A stretch of 7,161 nucleotides of DNA, taken from positions 1-7,161 of the forward strand of contig JALQUE010000303.1 of NCBI GenBank assembly GCA_023260815.1, in the 5' to 3' direction. The DNA comes from Roseovarius sp. (GTDB taxonomy: Bacteria > Pseudomonadota > Alphaproteobacteria > Rhodobacterales > Rhodobacteraceae). The notes under the pieces are model-generated. The model saw only the letters and a program-made list of their open reading frames with translations, was not told the origin of the DNA and did not search any database. The first letter of the stretch is position 1, and the number at the start of each line of letters is the position of its first letter. Shown piece by piece: positions 1 to 6,626 of this stretch. Made by a program: the position numbers and the translations under genes.

Positions 1-10
1 GTCATCACCG

Positions 11-39
11 TTGACCCTTTCTTCAATCGCGGGCATTCA
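11..39 (+). promoter_or_regulatory. Candidate promoter of the tRNA-Arg gene
   Basis: A good -35 box, TTGACC at 11-16, is followed after 17 bases by a weak -10 box, CATTCA at 34-39. This would place the transcription start near 46, a few bases before the mature tRNA 5' end at 51, which is the usual arrangement for bacterial tRNA genes. The -35 and the spacing are seen directly. The -10 matches the consensus poorly, so the call rests mainly on position. Confidence 0.45.
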
Positions 40-50
40 AGCACAGACAT

Positions 51-127
51 GGCCCCGTGGCTCAACTGGATAGAGCAGCCCCCTCCTAAGGGGCAGGTTG
101 CAGGTTCGAATCCTGCCGGGGTCACCA
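51..127 (+). tRNA. tRNA-Arg, anticodon CCU
   Basis: A full cloverleaf folds by eye. The acceptor stem is 51-57 with 117-123 and has one G-U pair at the second position. The D-stem is GCTC 60-63 with GAGC 73-76. The anticodon stem is GCCCC 78-82 with GGGGC 90-94, enclosing the seven-base loop CTCCTAA, so the anticodon CCT lies at 85-87. The T-stem is GCAGG 100-104 with CCTGC 112-116 around the loop TTCGAAT. The discriminator is A124 and CCA (125-127) is encoded in the DNA. It reads the arginine codon AGG. Genes for this tRNA are frequent integration targets of genomic islands, which matters because the next gene has unusual base composition. Confidence 0.97.
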
Positions 128-152
128 GAGGCTGACTTGTGCCATCCAAGAG

Positions 153-197
153 CATCCCGTTGGAAGCTGCGTGTTGATCGCATGAGGGTGATTTTTT
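153..197 (+). terminator. Weak candidate terminator after the tRNA
   Basis: A run of six T at 192-197 follows an imperfect two-part stem. The outer arm CATCCC (153-158) can pair with GGGTG (186-190) with one bulged base, and the inner arm TGCG (168-171) pairs with CGCA (179-182). The T-run in an otherwise structured place suggests rho-independent termination of the tRNA transcript. The stem is interrupted and the T-run could be chance in this AT-rich stretch. The rest of 128-334 shows no other gene, and I could not pick a convincing promoter for the following gene there. Confidence 0.3.
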
Positions 198-334
198 ACC
201 AGGCAGTCAAAGACAGCGTCATTTGATCAAAAAACTTGCATTTGTCTGAAATTCAAATACTTGCGACCCGTGTTCCACCCGTATCAGTGACATTTTTCAA
301 AAGGATCGATGAAAGCCTACGGAGAGGGATTTGC

Positions 335-847
335 ATGGCGCGACTGTTTGATGACCTGATCTGGGTCTTTCGTTGCGACCTGCAATCGAGCGCAAATGAT
401 CTGCGACTGACACTCCTTCCTGCCTTGATCTCAATTCTTGTTCTGATCCTGACCGCTGGCGGTTTGCTGACGGCGTTCGATGACCAATTCGTTCGAGGAT
501 ATGCGTTTGTTCATGGACACAGCGAAGATCGGGCCAGATCCATCATCGAATTAAGATACTTCAGGGCGTTGGTGGGATTGGGCGTGCTTGCGGCTTGCCT
601 TGTCGTGAACCGCTATTATTTCATCGTGCTTTGCCTGTTGGCCTTGTTTGTCACGATCAGTGTCGTGTCGGACTATGCGTCCACCGCGGAAATCCAGTAC
701 AGCGAAAGCCGGTTTGAAGAATATCTCCAGAAATACGGTGTCGAGCTTTGGGCGATATCGGTGATTATGCGCCTGTCGTTTCTGGGATTGTTGCTTTGGG
801 CCGCCAATGATGTCCGGGCCTACCATCTGGCACGGCCCAGGTGGTGA
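335..847 (+). CDS. Hypothetical four-helix integral membrane protein (170 aa)
   Basis: I do not recognise a family. The ATG at 335 is chosen over the in-frame ATG at 236 because GGAGAGG at 321-327 is a good ribosome binding site with a 7-base spacer, and the extra 33 residues look unlike coding sequence. Four hydrophobic segments are visible at about residues 25-48, 76-92, 94-113 and 137-157. Charged, tyrosine-rich loops join them (49-75 and 114-136, the latter with YSESRFEEYLQKY), and the basic C-terminus ends RPRW. There is no signal peptide, cysteine pair or enzyme motif. The gene stands alone, downstream of the tRNA and convergent with the antiporter gene. Its GC content is roughly 50%, against about 65-70% in parts of the oxidase gene counted by eye, which suggests acquisition by transfer. 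Codon structure and the ribosome site make it likely a real gene; its function is unknown. Confidence 0.75.
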   Translation: MARLFDDLIWVFRCDLQSSANDLRLTLLPALISILVLILTAGGLLTAFDDQFVRGYAFVHGHSEDRARSIIELRYFRALVGLGVLAACLVVNRYYFIVLCLLALFVTISVVSDYASTAEIQYSESRFEEYLQKYGVELWAISVIMRLSFLGLLLWAANDVRAYHLARPRW

Positions 848-870
848 GTGCCGGGCGCCCCCAGTCCTGA

Positions 871-913
871 GGCCGGTGGCGGTTCGAAGCCATCCGGGCC
901 GGGGTGATCCCGG
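871..913. terminator. Hairpins in the convergent gap, possible transcription ends
   Basis: Two hairpins lie between the converging genes. One is 871-900, where GGCC and GTGGC on the left pair imperfectly with GCCAT and GGGCC on the right around GGTTCGAA. The second is CCGGG (899-903) with CCCGG (909-913) around a five-base loop. Neither has a T-run on either strand, so they are at best weak or factor-assisted ends for both transcripts. The two structures overlap by two bases and would compete. Confidence 0.3.
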
Positions 914-939
914 CGGGGATATCACGGGGGGCAGGCGCG

Positions 940-2490
940 TTATCCATTGCTGGCCATGGCTTCGGCGGTTTGTTCCGCAAGGTTGATCCCGGCCTGATTC
1001 ATGGTGAGATAGGTGTAATCCGCGCCGGCCTCGCGGATCTGCTCTTGATGCGCGTCATGCAGGGCATGGGCGACGATCGGTCCGGTGAACCCGCGTTGCC
1101 GCAAGGAGCGGGCGGCGATCAGTTTCGCTTCGAGGTCGTCCATGGAAAGGATCGCGGCCTTGATCTGTCCCAGATTGCAGCTGCGCCAGAAATTGCTGTC
1201 TTCGGCATCGGCGAACATGACATTGCGCCCGGCGTCGCGGTGGGCCTGTGCCTTGTAGGTGTCGGCATCGAGGCCAAGCGGTTTGAACCCCTGCTCGATC
1301 ATCGTGAGATAGGCGGCACTTCCGGTGCGGCCCATGCCGAAGATCAGCACATCCGCATCGCCCATGTGTTTGGGCTGCTCGTCGGGGTGGATCGTGTCCC
1401 GTTCGAAGTGGCGCAGCCTGGTTTCGTAGCGTTCATAGAGAGGATGGGCATAGCGGTTCAGGGGGGCCGAAATCACGAAGGAGATCGACACGGCGATGGC
1501 CAGAGGCACAAGATACTCGGGCAGCACGCCCGCCGCGACGATCAGGCCGAATTCGGAATAGGCGGTCAGGCTGAGGGCGCTGAGAAAGGCGCTGCGCGCG
1601 CGCAGTTTGAACGCCACCAGCAGGGCGAAGAACAGCGCGCCCTTGAGCGCCAGAACGATCCCTGCGGCAACCGCGAACACCATGGCGCCCCAGTCGGGCA
1701 GGCCGGTCAGGCCGATCTGCAGGAAGAACCCGACAAGAAAGATTTCCTTGAGCGACCAGAGAGAGGCGCCCAGTTCCTTGGCGCGGCCATGCGTGGACAA
1801 GAGCACGCCCATCACCAGAGCGCCGATTTCCGACGACAGGCCCATCGCCTGAAACCCCATGCCGCCGATCACCAGAGACAGCAGCATCCCCATCAGCACC
1901 AGCAATTCGTCATGCCCGGCGATATCCAGAAGCCGGTGCAAGACGGGGCGCAACAGCGGCAGGCCAAAGACCAGAAGCGCCCAGATATTGGGGGATTGCC
2001 CGGACCAGATCGCCAGCACCACAAGCGCGATGATGTCCTGCACGATCAGGATGCCGATGGCCGTGCGGCCGTGAAATGCGCCCAGTTCACGCTTGGTTTC
2101 CAGCAGTTTCGCGGCCAGCACTGTCGAGGAAAACGACAGCGCGATGGCCATGAGCAGAGCGGTGTTCCAATCCAGCCCCATCAGAAATTTCAGCCCCGGC
2201 ATGAACAGCAGGACCGACATGGCAAAGTGCAACAGCGCCCCGCCAACGACCTGTGGTTGGGCGATCTGCGCGATCTTGAGTTTGAGGCCGACCGTGAACA
2301 GCAGCATCAGCACCCCAAGATGCGCCACATGCCCGAGGGTCTTGCCGGTATAGCTGGGCAGGCCCAGAAGGGGCGCGAAGAGGTTGATGGCAAAGCCCGC
2401 TGCCAGAAAACCGACGAGCGGTGGCAAACCGATCTGGCGCACGGCGAGACCGAAGAAGAACGCGAAACTGATGGTAATGACTTCGAACAT
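940..2490 (-). CDS. Kef-type (CPA2) monovalent cation:proton antiporter with RCK domain
   Basis: This 516-residue inner-membrane protein exchanges a monovalent cation, probably K+ or Na+, for protons. Residues 1-345 form a multi-helix Na_H_Exchanger domain. They include FTVGLKLK at 65-72, the LSFSSTVLA stretch at 118-126 and the Gln-Asp pair at 151-152 (IVQDIIALVVLA), all typical of the Kef branch. After a polar linker, residues 379-500 form an RCK/TrkA-N Rossmann domain with GMGRTG at 385-390 and an acidic residue at the end of strand 2 (D408). The protein is shorter than E. coli KefC (about 620 aa) and closer to YbaL-like members. No KefF or KefG flavoprotein partner is adjacent. The start at 2490 has AGGA about 12 bases upstream, slightly far. 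The large plus-strand open frame across this gene is a shadow. The family is certain; ion and gating ligand are not. Confidence 0.93.
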   Translation of the reverse strand: MFEVITISFAFFFGLAVRQIGLPPLVGFLAAGFAINLFAPLLGLPSYTGKTLGHVAHLGVLMLLFTVGLKLKIAQIAQPQVVGGALLHFAMSVLLFMPGLKFLMGLDWNTALLMAIALSFSSTVLAAKLLETKRELGAFHGRTAIGILIVQDIIALVVLAIWSGQSPNIWALLVFGLPLLRPVLHRLLDIAGHDELLVLMGMLLSLVIGGMGFQAMGLSSEIGALVMGVLLSTHGRAKELGASLWSLKEIFLVGFFLQIGLTGLPDWGAMVFAVAAGIVLALKGALFFALLVAFKLRARSAFLSALSLTAYSEFGLIVAAGVLPEYLVPLAIAVSISFVISAPLNRYAHPLYERYETRLRHFERDTIHPDEQPKHMGDADVLIFGMGRTGSAAYLTMIEQGFKPLGLDADTYKAQAHRDAGRNVMFADAEDSNFWRSCNLGQIKAAILSMDDLEAKLIAARSLRQRGFTGPIVAHALHDAHQEQIREAGADYTYLTMNQAGINLAEQTAEAMASNG

Positions 2491-2581
2491 GATGCGAACG
2501 ATTCCTATTCCAATTTGCCCGTGATCTTAAACATGTCGCTGCTGTGCCGTCATTGGATTTGGGCGCCTTCGCCCTGATTGC

Positions 2582-2599
2582 TTAACGGTGATGGGTTAA
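2582..2599. promoter_or_regulatory. TTAAC inverted repeat upstream of the antiporter gene
   Basis: TTAAC (2582-2586) and GTTAA (2595-2599) form a perfect dyad with an 8-base spacer, in the AT-rich patch about 90-110 bases before the antiporter start. Two half-sites one helical turn apart are the usual geometry of a dimeric repressor or activator site. I could not identify confident -35/-10 boxes in 2491-2666, so this is only a candidate operator. Chance occurrence of a 5+5 dyad is quite possible. Confidence 0.25.
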
Positions 2600-2616
2600 A
2601 TGTTATTAGGGTCGGG

Positions 2617-2636
2617 GCCCCGGATGGCGGCGGGGC
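2617..2636 (-). terminator. GC hairpin after the amine oxidase gene
   Basis: GCCCCG (2617-2622) and CGGGGC (2631-2636) form a perfect six-pair stem with an eight-base loop, 31-50 bases past the oxidase stop codon. On the minus strand it is followed by a C-rich piece and then an AT-rich stretch, but not by a run of T. It could weaken read-through into the antiporter gene or protect the 3' end. It is not a classical rho-independent terminator. Confidence 0.3.
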
Positions 2637-2666
2637 AAGGCCCGGACCGCAAACATCTGGTCGGGG

Positions 2667-4016
2667 TCAGTCGCCTGAAATGAGGCGGCGCGCGGTGGCC
2701 TGCCCGGACAGGACCGCGCCATGTGCCGTGCCGAAATAGGTTGCGGAGCTGGCCTCTCCGGCGAACCAGAGCTGTTGGTCCCATTCGGCCCCTGAAAGGG
2801 CGTTGCGGGTTGCGGGGCTGGTGCCCACCGCGTTGAAGCTGTAGCTGCCGAGCGCGTGGCGGTCCTGTCCCCAGCGGGTGATCTGGGCGGCTTGGGGCGC
2901 GGGAAAGCGGGCGCCGAACATGGCGCGCAGCGCCTCGTGCGCGGCGGCGATGGTGGCGCGGTCGCCGAGGGGTTCGATCGCCTGCGCCGGATCTGCGGCG
3001 TTGAAGCCCAGAAGAACGGGCGCTTTCAGCGTGCGCGCCAGTGACACCCATTCGCCCCAATAGCCCGAGCGCGGACCAAGCCAGCCGATCCAGTCCACAT
3101 CATCAGGCCAATGGATCCGGTCGAAGCGCAGCCAGCACTTGTTCAGAAGTCCCATGCGCAGCGTGTCGATCGCGGCTTGTCGGTCGGGCGACAAGGGGCT
3201 GGCAAAGCGCACGCGGCCTGATTGCAGCACGCCAAGCGGCAGGGTGCAGATCACGTGGTCGGCGGTGATCCGGCTGCCATCTGACAGATGCACCGCGCCG
3301 GGCGCGATGCGGGTCACCTCGGTCCGCAGGCGGATATCCAGCCCGCGCGCCAGATAGGTGGTGATCTGATCGAACCCTGCGGGAAAAAGCATATCCGCGC
3401 CGGTGAAGTCCCCGGCGTCCTGACCATACCATGCCGAAAGCTGTCTTGCGGGGCTGCCGTATTCCTGTTCCAGCGTGCTGTTCACCAGATAGGCGACCTG
3501 CCGCCGCAAACCCGCATCGGCGCGCTGCCAGTCGGGGGAGGCGTCGAGCGCCTGAGCCACCGAGATATCGCGCGACAGCCGCTCGGTCGCGGCAAGGGCG
3601 CGGCGCAGGAGCGTCTCGGCGCGGCGCAGATCGGGGGTGATGGGCACACCGTCGGGGCCGATCAGGAGGCTGGCCTCATAGCTGGTGGCCACGGTGCGCG
3701 CGCCGGCGTTGCGGGCCAGATGCGTGAGGGGATTGCCGCGCTGGCCATGAATCCAGCTGGCGCCCAGATCCATTGGCAGATCGGGCCAAAGGCGGGAGGT
3801 ATGGATGCGCCCGCCGATCCGGTTGCGGGCCTCGAGCAGCGTTACGGTATGGCCGGCATCGTGCAGGGCGCGCGCCGCCGACAGCCCTGCGAGACCGGCG
3901 CCGACAATGAGAATGCGGCGGGGTGTCCGGGTATGGGCGTGTCCGGCGGTGAGGCTGGACACCATCGTGGCCCCGAACCCCGCAAGCATCTGACGTCTGG
4001 TGGGGGATCGGGTCAT
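2667..4016 (-). CDS. Tat-exported FAD-dependent amine oxidase
   Basis: This 449-residue flavoprotein of the monoamine/polyamine oxidase superfamily oxidises a C-N bond of an amine to an imine. Residues 1-27 look like a twin-arginine signal (T-R-R-Q-M-L at 6-11, hydrophobic stretch, G-H-A before the likely cut), so it should fold with FAD and then cross the membrane. The dinucleotide motif GAGLAG is at 39-44, and the second FAD contact RIGGR at 66-70. K293 in GLLNKCWLRF fits the lysine near the flavin N5 in plant polyamine oxidase and LSD1. The C-terminal FAD segment is at 415-440 (LWFAGEASSATYFGTAHGA). The ATG at 4016 is preferred to the one at 4052 because it overlaps the TGA of the upstream small gene as ATGA and gives a normal Tat signal. 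Substrate and electron acceptor cannot be read from the sequence; the DDVDWIGWLG segment is more polyamine oxidase-like than MAO-like. Confidence 0.92.
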   Translation of the reverse strand: MTRSPTRRQMLAGFGATMVSSLTAGHAHTRTPRRILIVGAGLAGLSAARALHDAGHTVTLLEARNRIGGRIHTSRLWPDLPMDLGASWIHGQRGNPLTHLARNAGARTVATSYEASLLIGPDGVPITPDLRRAETLLRRALAATERLSRDISVAQALDASPDWQRADAGLRRQVAYLVNSTLEQEYGSPARQLSAWYGQDAGDFTGADMLFPAGFDQITTYLARGLDIRLRTEVTRIAPGAVHLSDGSRITADHVICTLPLGVLQSGRVRFASPLSPDRQAAIDTLRMGLLNKCWLRFDRIHWPDDVDWIGWLGPRSGYWGEWVSLARTLKAPVLLGFNAADPAQAIEPLGDRATIAAAHEALRAMFGARFPAPQAAQITRWGQDRHALGSYSFNAVGTSPATRNALSGAEWDQQLWFAGEASSATYFGTAHGAVLSGQATARRLISGD

Positions 4017-4276
4017 GGCTGGGCGGGCGCGCATGTCGTGGTGGTCTCGCAAGCATCGGTCAGGGCGCAGATATCCTGCGCGGCAAGCTTGGGCCGTTGG
4101 ATGGAGATATTGAGGACGTCGCGATACATCGCGCGTGGGGCCTGATCGCGGCTGGTGCGGTCATTGGCAGCGATTGGCCACGCCACGAAAATGGCCGCCG
4201 CCAAGTCAGCGGCCGACATGACCAAGGCCCCTGCGGCCTGAATGGCCTGCGCGTGCCGTTCCAGCCAATTTACCAC
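4013..4276 (-). CDS. Small single-helix membrane protein, coupled to the amine oxidase
   Basis: This is an 87-residue protein with a GTG start at 4276, supported by AAGGGG about 8 bases upstream. I do not recognise it with confidence. A hydrophobic segment spans about residues 12-36. A polar tail follows, containing AMYRDVLNISIQRPKLA at 49-65 and three cysteines at 70, 76 and 82 (C-x5-C-x5-C). There is no CxxCH, so it is not a cytochrome c. Arginines at 40, 43, 48 and 52 just after the helix make the tail's side of the membrane ambiguous by the positive-inside rule. Its stop TGA shares bases with the oxidase ATG, so the two are probably translated as a pair. This suggests an anchor, partner or helper for the oxidase, but nothing in its sequence shows that. 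The cysteine-rich end could also be a degenerate tail of a longer ancestral protein. Confidence 0.72.
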   Translation of the reverse strand: MVNWLERHAQAIQAAGALVMSAADLAAAIFVAWPIAANDRTSRDQAPRAMYRDVLNISIQRPKLAAQDICALTDACETTTTCAPAQP

Positions 4277-4304
4277 GGCAAAAACCCCTTACACACCCGG
4301 TCCT

Positions 4305-4326
4305 GCGTTTAAAGAAACCGAAACGC
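4305..4326. repeat. Inverted repeat in the gap after the channel gene
   Basis: GCGTTT (4305-4310) and AAACGC (4321-4326) form a perfect six-base dyad with a 10-base spacer, in the 77-base gap between the channel stop and the small-protein start. On the minus strand it is not followed by a T-run, so it is not a typical terminator. It could be a weak hairpin in the shared mRNA or an operator for an internal promoter of the small-protein/oxidase pair. I see no convincing -35/-10 pair in the gap. Confidence 0.3.
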
Positions 4327-4353
4327 GCGCAAATGCAATCGGGGGCGCAAGGC

Positions 4354-6573
4354 TCAGGTGTCGTGTTGGGTCTCGATCATGAGGTTCTGGGTCTTGCCGT
4401 CTTTGGATTCGGCAAAGAGGATCGTCTGATGCGGGAAGGGGATTTCGATGTTGCGGGCGTCGAACACCTGTTTGAGCACCTCGTTATAGGCGCGGCCCAC
4501 GCCCCATTGCCGTCCCGGCACGCATTTGATCCGGGCGCGCAGCATCACCGCGCTGTCGCCAAAGCTGTTGACGCCGAACCATTCGATATCGTCCAGAATG
4601 CCGCTGGCCTGTTCGGGATCGGTGCGCAATTCGTCAAAGGCGTCGAGCATGGCCTGTTTCACCTCGTTGACATTCTCGCGGTAGGCCACGCCCATATCGC
4701 AGACGAAATAGCCGTAATCCTTGACGTAGTTCGAGACCATGTCGACCGAGGAAAACGGGATGATGTGATAGACGCCTTGCACGTCACGCAGGCTGACCGA
4801 CCGGATGGTCAGCCGTTCCACCGTGCCGGTCGTGCCACCGACGGTCACCACATCGCCCACATTCATCGCGTTTTCGAACTGGATGAAGATGCCGGTGATG
4901 ATGTCCTGCACCATCTTCTGAGCGCCGAAACCGATGGCAAGGCCCAGAACACCGGCAGAGGCCAGCAGGGGCGCGATGTCGAGGCCGATCTCGGCCAAGA
5001 CAAACATCAGCGTGATGATGACAAGCGCGATGGTCGCCGCGTTGCGCAGAAGGGTCAGCAGGGTGCGTTCCCGCGCCGTCGCGACCGAGCCGAATTCGGG
5101 ATTGAGCCGGTAATCCACCCAGGAGGTGAGCGCCAGCCACAGGCCGAACGACACCAGCAGCACCAGCGACACTGACAGGACCATGCCCGTGAGGCGCAGG
5201 CCCAGTTGACTGACCATCCAGCCGCGCAGGTCGATCATGCCGATGGCGTTCAGCGCCAGCAGCACCACAAGCGTGAAGATCAGTGCCCGAAGAACGAACA
5301 GCGCCTTGGGCAGAAAGGTGTTGAGGCGGGTTTGCAACAGCGGCACCCGGCCCGACAGGCCAGGCGGCAGGATCACCCCACGCACCATCACGCGGCTGAG
5401 GAAGCCCGAGGCGACAAAGCCCAGAAGCCCGACGATCAGAACCTGACCGGAGGCGGTGAAGGTCTGGAACACGGCGTTTCCGGGCCGCAGAAGGACGATG
5501 ACGAACAGCGCCAGAAGATAGGCCAGCGCGGGCCAGTGCCAGTGATGTGCAAGATAGACCAAAGCGCCGCGCCGCGCCTGACGGGGCGTCTCGCCGGTGC
5601 TGGTGGCGGGGGCCGGATCGGCGTTCAGCATCCAGTCGGTCACGGGTTTGCGGTTGCGCAGGACAAGCCAGATCGCAAAGGCCAGCACGGCAAAGGCGAT
5701 CAGCGCCGACACCGCGCGTCCGGCGGCATAGGACACGTTGCTGTTGATGATCGGCACCACCAAAAGCTGACCGTAGCCGACGACGCCGACAATCAGGTTG
5801 ATCCGCGACGACAGGTAAGACGCGGCCCGATCCCCGATCGGCAAGGCGCGCAGCGACGGGGCCGAGGGCGAAAGCACCAGACGCACCGCGACCTTGGCCA
5901 TTTCGACCAGAAGGAAGGCATTGAGATAGAGCGTCTGGCGGATGCCGATCTGGCCGAAATCGCCCAAGGCCAGGATCGCCAGCACATAGCCCGCCGCCCA
6001 TGCGAGGATCACGATCAGCGCGTCGATCCCGGCAGAGGCGCCGAAAAGCGTGATCGTGCGGGCGATGCCGCCGTCGCGGGCCGAGGCGCTCATGCTGACA
6101 TAAAGCGATTTTCCGAACCAGCGCAGCAGCAGGAACACGAAAACGGTGCCGGCGATCACCACGGCCAGATCCTTGAGCGCATCCAGCAGGACACCGGCCT
6201 CGCCGCCGCTGAGCCCATCGAAGACTTGCGGCGCGCGGGAGAGTTGCGCCCAGAAACCTGCGGCCCAGTCGGCGATATTTTCGGCGGTTTCCTGCGTCAC
6301 AAGGGCGATGCGGCGTCCGAAGGATTGATCCTGCGCCGCGCTGCTGGCGGATGCGACCGGACTGGCCGCTGCGGCGGGATCGACGGCACCGGAGGCGCGC
6401 AGTCTGTCGATCAGCTCGGTGCGGGCGGCGTCATCTTCGATCACGTCGATCAACAGGTCCACGCTGGAGCGCGGATCGGCGGCGTCGGTCGCGCCGGTCT
6501 GACCGTCTTGCGCGGCGGCGAGGGTGCATGTCATCACCAATGAAACAAGAAAAGCCGACACCAGCCGCAGCAT
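4354..6573 (-). CDS. Large MscS-family mechanosensitive channel, YbiO-like
   Basis: This 739-residue inner-membrane channel opens on membrane tension to release solutes during hypo-osmotic shock. Residues 1-21 are a cleavable signal peptide (cut near AAA-Q). A periplasmic region with a low-complexity Ala/Ser stretch follows (about 22-125). About eleven hydrophobic segments then run from 132 to 565. The MscS core is clear: the pore helix is at about 535-565 (LASAGVLGLAIGFGAQKMVQ), followed by the beta domain (NVGDVVTVGGTTGTVERL at 571-588) and the C-terminal alpha/beta domain to about 715. The length matches E. coli YbiO (741 aa), far above MscS itself (286). The start at 6573 is chosen over ATGs at 6603 and 6657 because a perfect GGAGGT lies 8 bases upstream and the signal peptide then begins correctly. 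Where MscS has a PN pair in the beta domain, this protein has IPFSS. Confidence 0.93.
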   Translation of the reverse strand: MLRLVSAFLVSLVMTCTLAAAQDGQTGATDAADPRSSVDLLIDVIEDDAARTELIDRLRASGAVDPAAAASPVASASSAAQDQSFGRRIALVTQETAENIADWAAGFWAQLSRAPQVFDGLSGGEAGVLLDALKDLAVVIAGTVFVFLLLRWFGKSLYVSMSASARDGGIARTITLFGASAGIDALIVILAWAAGYVLAILALGDFGQIGIRQTLYLNAFLLVEMAKVAVRLVLSPSAPSLRALPIGDRAASYLSSRINLIVGVVGYGQLLVVPIINSNVSYAAGRAVSALIAFAVLAFAIWLVLRNRKPVTDWMLNADPAPATSTGETPRQARRGALVYLAHHWHWPALAYLLALFVIVLLRPGNAVFQTFTASGQVLIVGLLGFVASGFLSRVMVRGVILPPGLSGRVPLLQTRLNTFLPKALFVLRALIFTLVVLLALNAIGMIDLRGWMVSQLGLRLTGMVLSVSLVLLVSFGLWLALTSWVDYRLNPEFGSVATARERTLLTLLRNAATIALVIITLMFVLAEIGLDIAPLLASAGVLGLAIGFGAQKMVQDIITGIFIQFENAMNVGDVVTVGGTTGTVERLTIRSVSLRDVQGVYHIIPFSSVDMVSNYVKDYGYFVCDMGVAYRENVNEVKQAMLDAFDELRTDPEQASGILDDIEWFGVNSFGDSAVMLRARIKCVPGRQWGVGRAYNEVLKQVFDARNIEIPFPHQTILFAESKDGKTQNLMIETQHDT

Positions 6574-6626
6574 GCCCCGAAACCTCCGTATTCGATTTTC
6601 CATCCGGGTGCAGACGCGCACCGACA

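Noticed and set aside
223..261. TTGATC or TTGCAT as a -35 box for the 170-aa gene
   Set aside because: No acceptable -10 box falls 16-18 bases after either one. The nearest candidate, AATACT, is only 14 bases from TTGCAT.
236..334. Upstream in-frame start of the 170-aa gene at 236
   Set aside because: No ribosome binding site precedes 236, whereas the ATG at 335 has GGAGAGG at the right distance.
904..2577. A 557-codon plus-strand open frame covering the antiporter gene
   Set aside because: Its translation is rich in His, Gln, Arg, Asp and Gly with no domain or hydrophobic pattern. The minus-strand frame encodes an unmistakable Kef protein. Long antisense frames are expected in GC-rich genes.
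3288..4145. A 285-codon plus-strand frame opposite the oxidase gene
   Set aside because: It is a composition-driven shadow of the oxidase gene, whose FAD motifs are intact on the minus strand.
5206..6543. Plus-strand frames of 445 codons here and 280 codons at 4333-5175, opposite the channel gene
   Set aside because: Both have shadow-type composition and no ribosome site worth noting. The opposite strand encodes a complete MscS-family channel.
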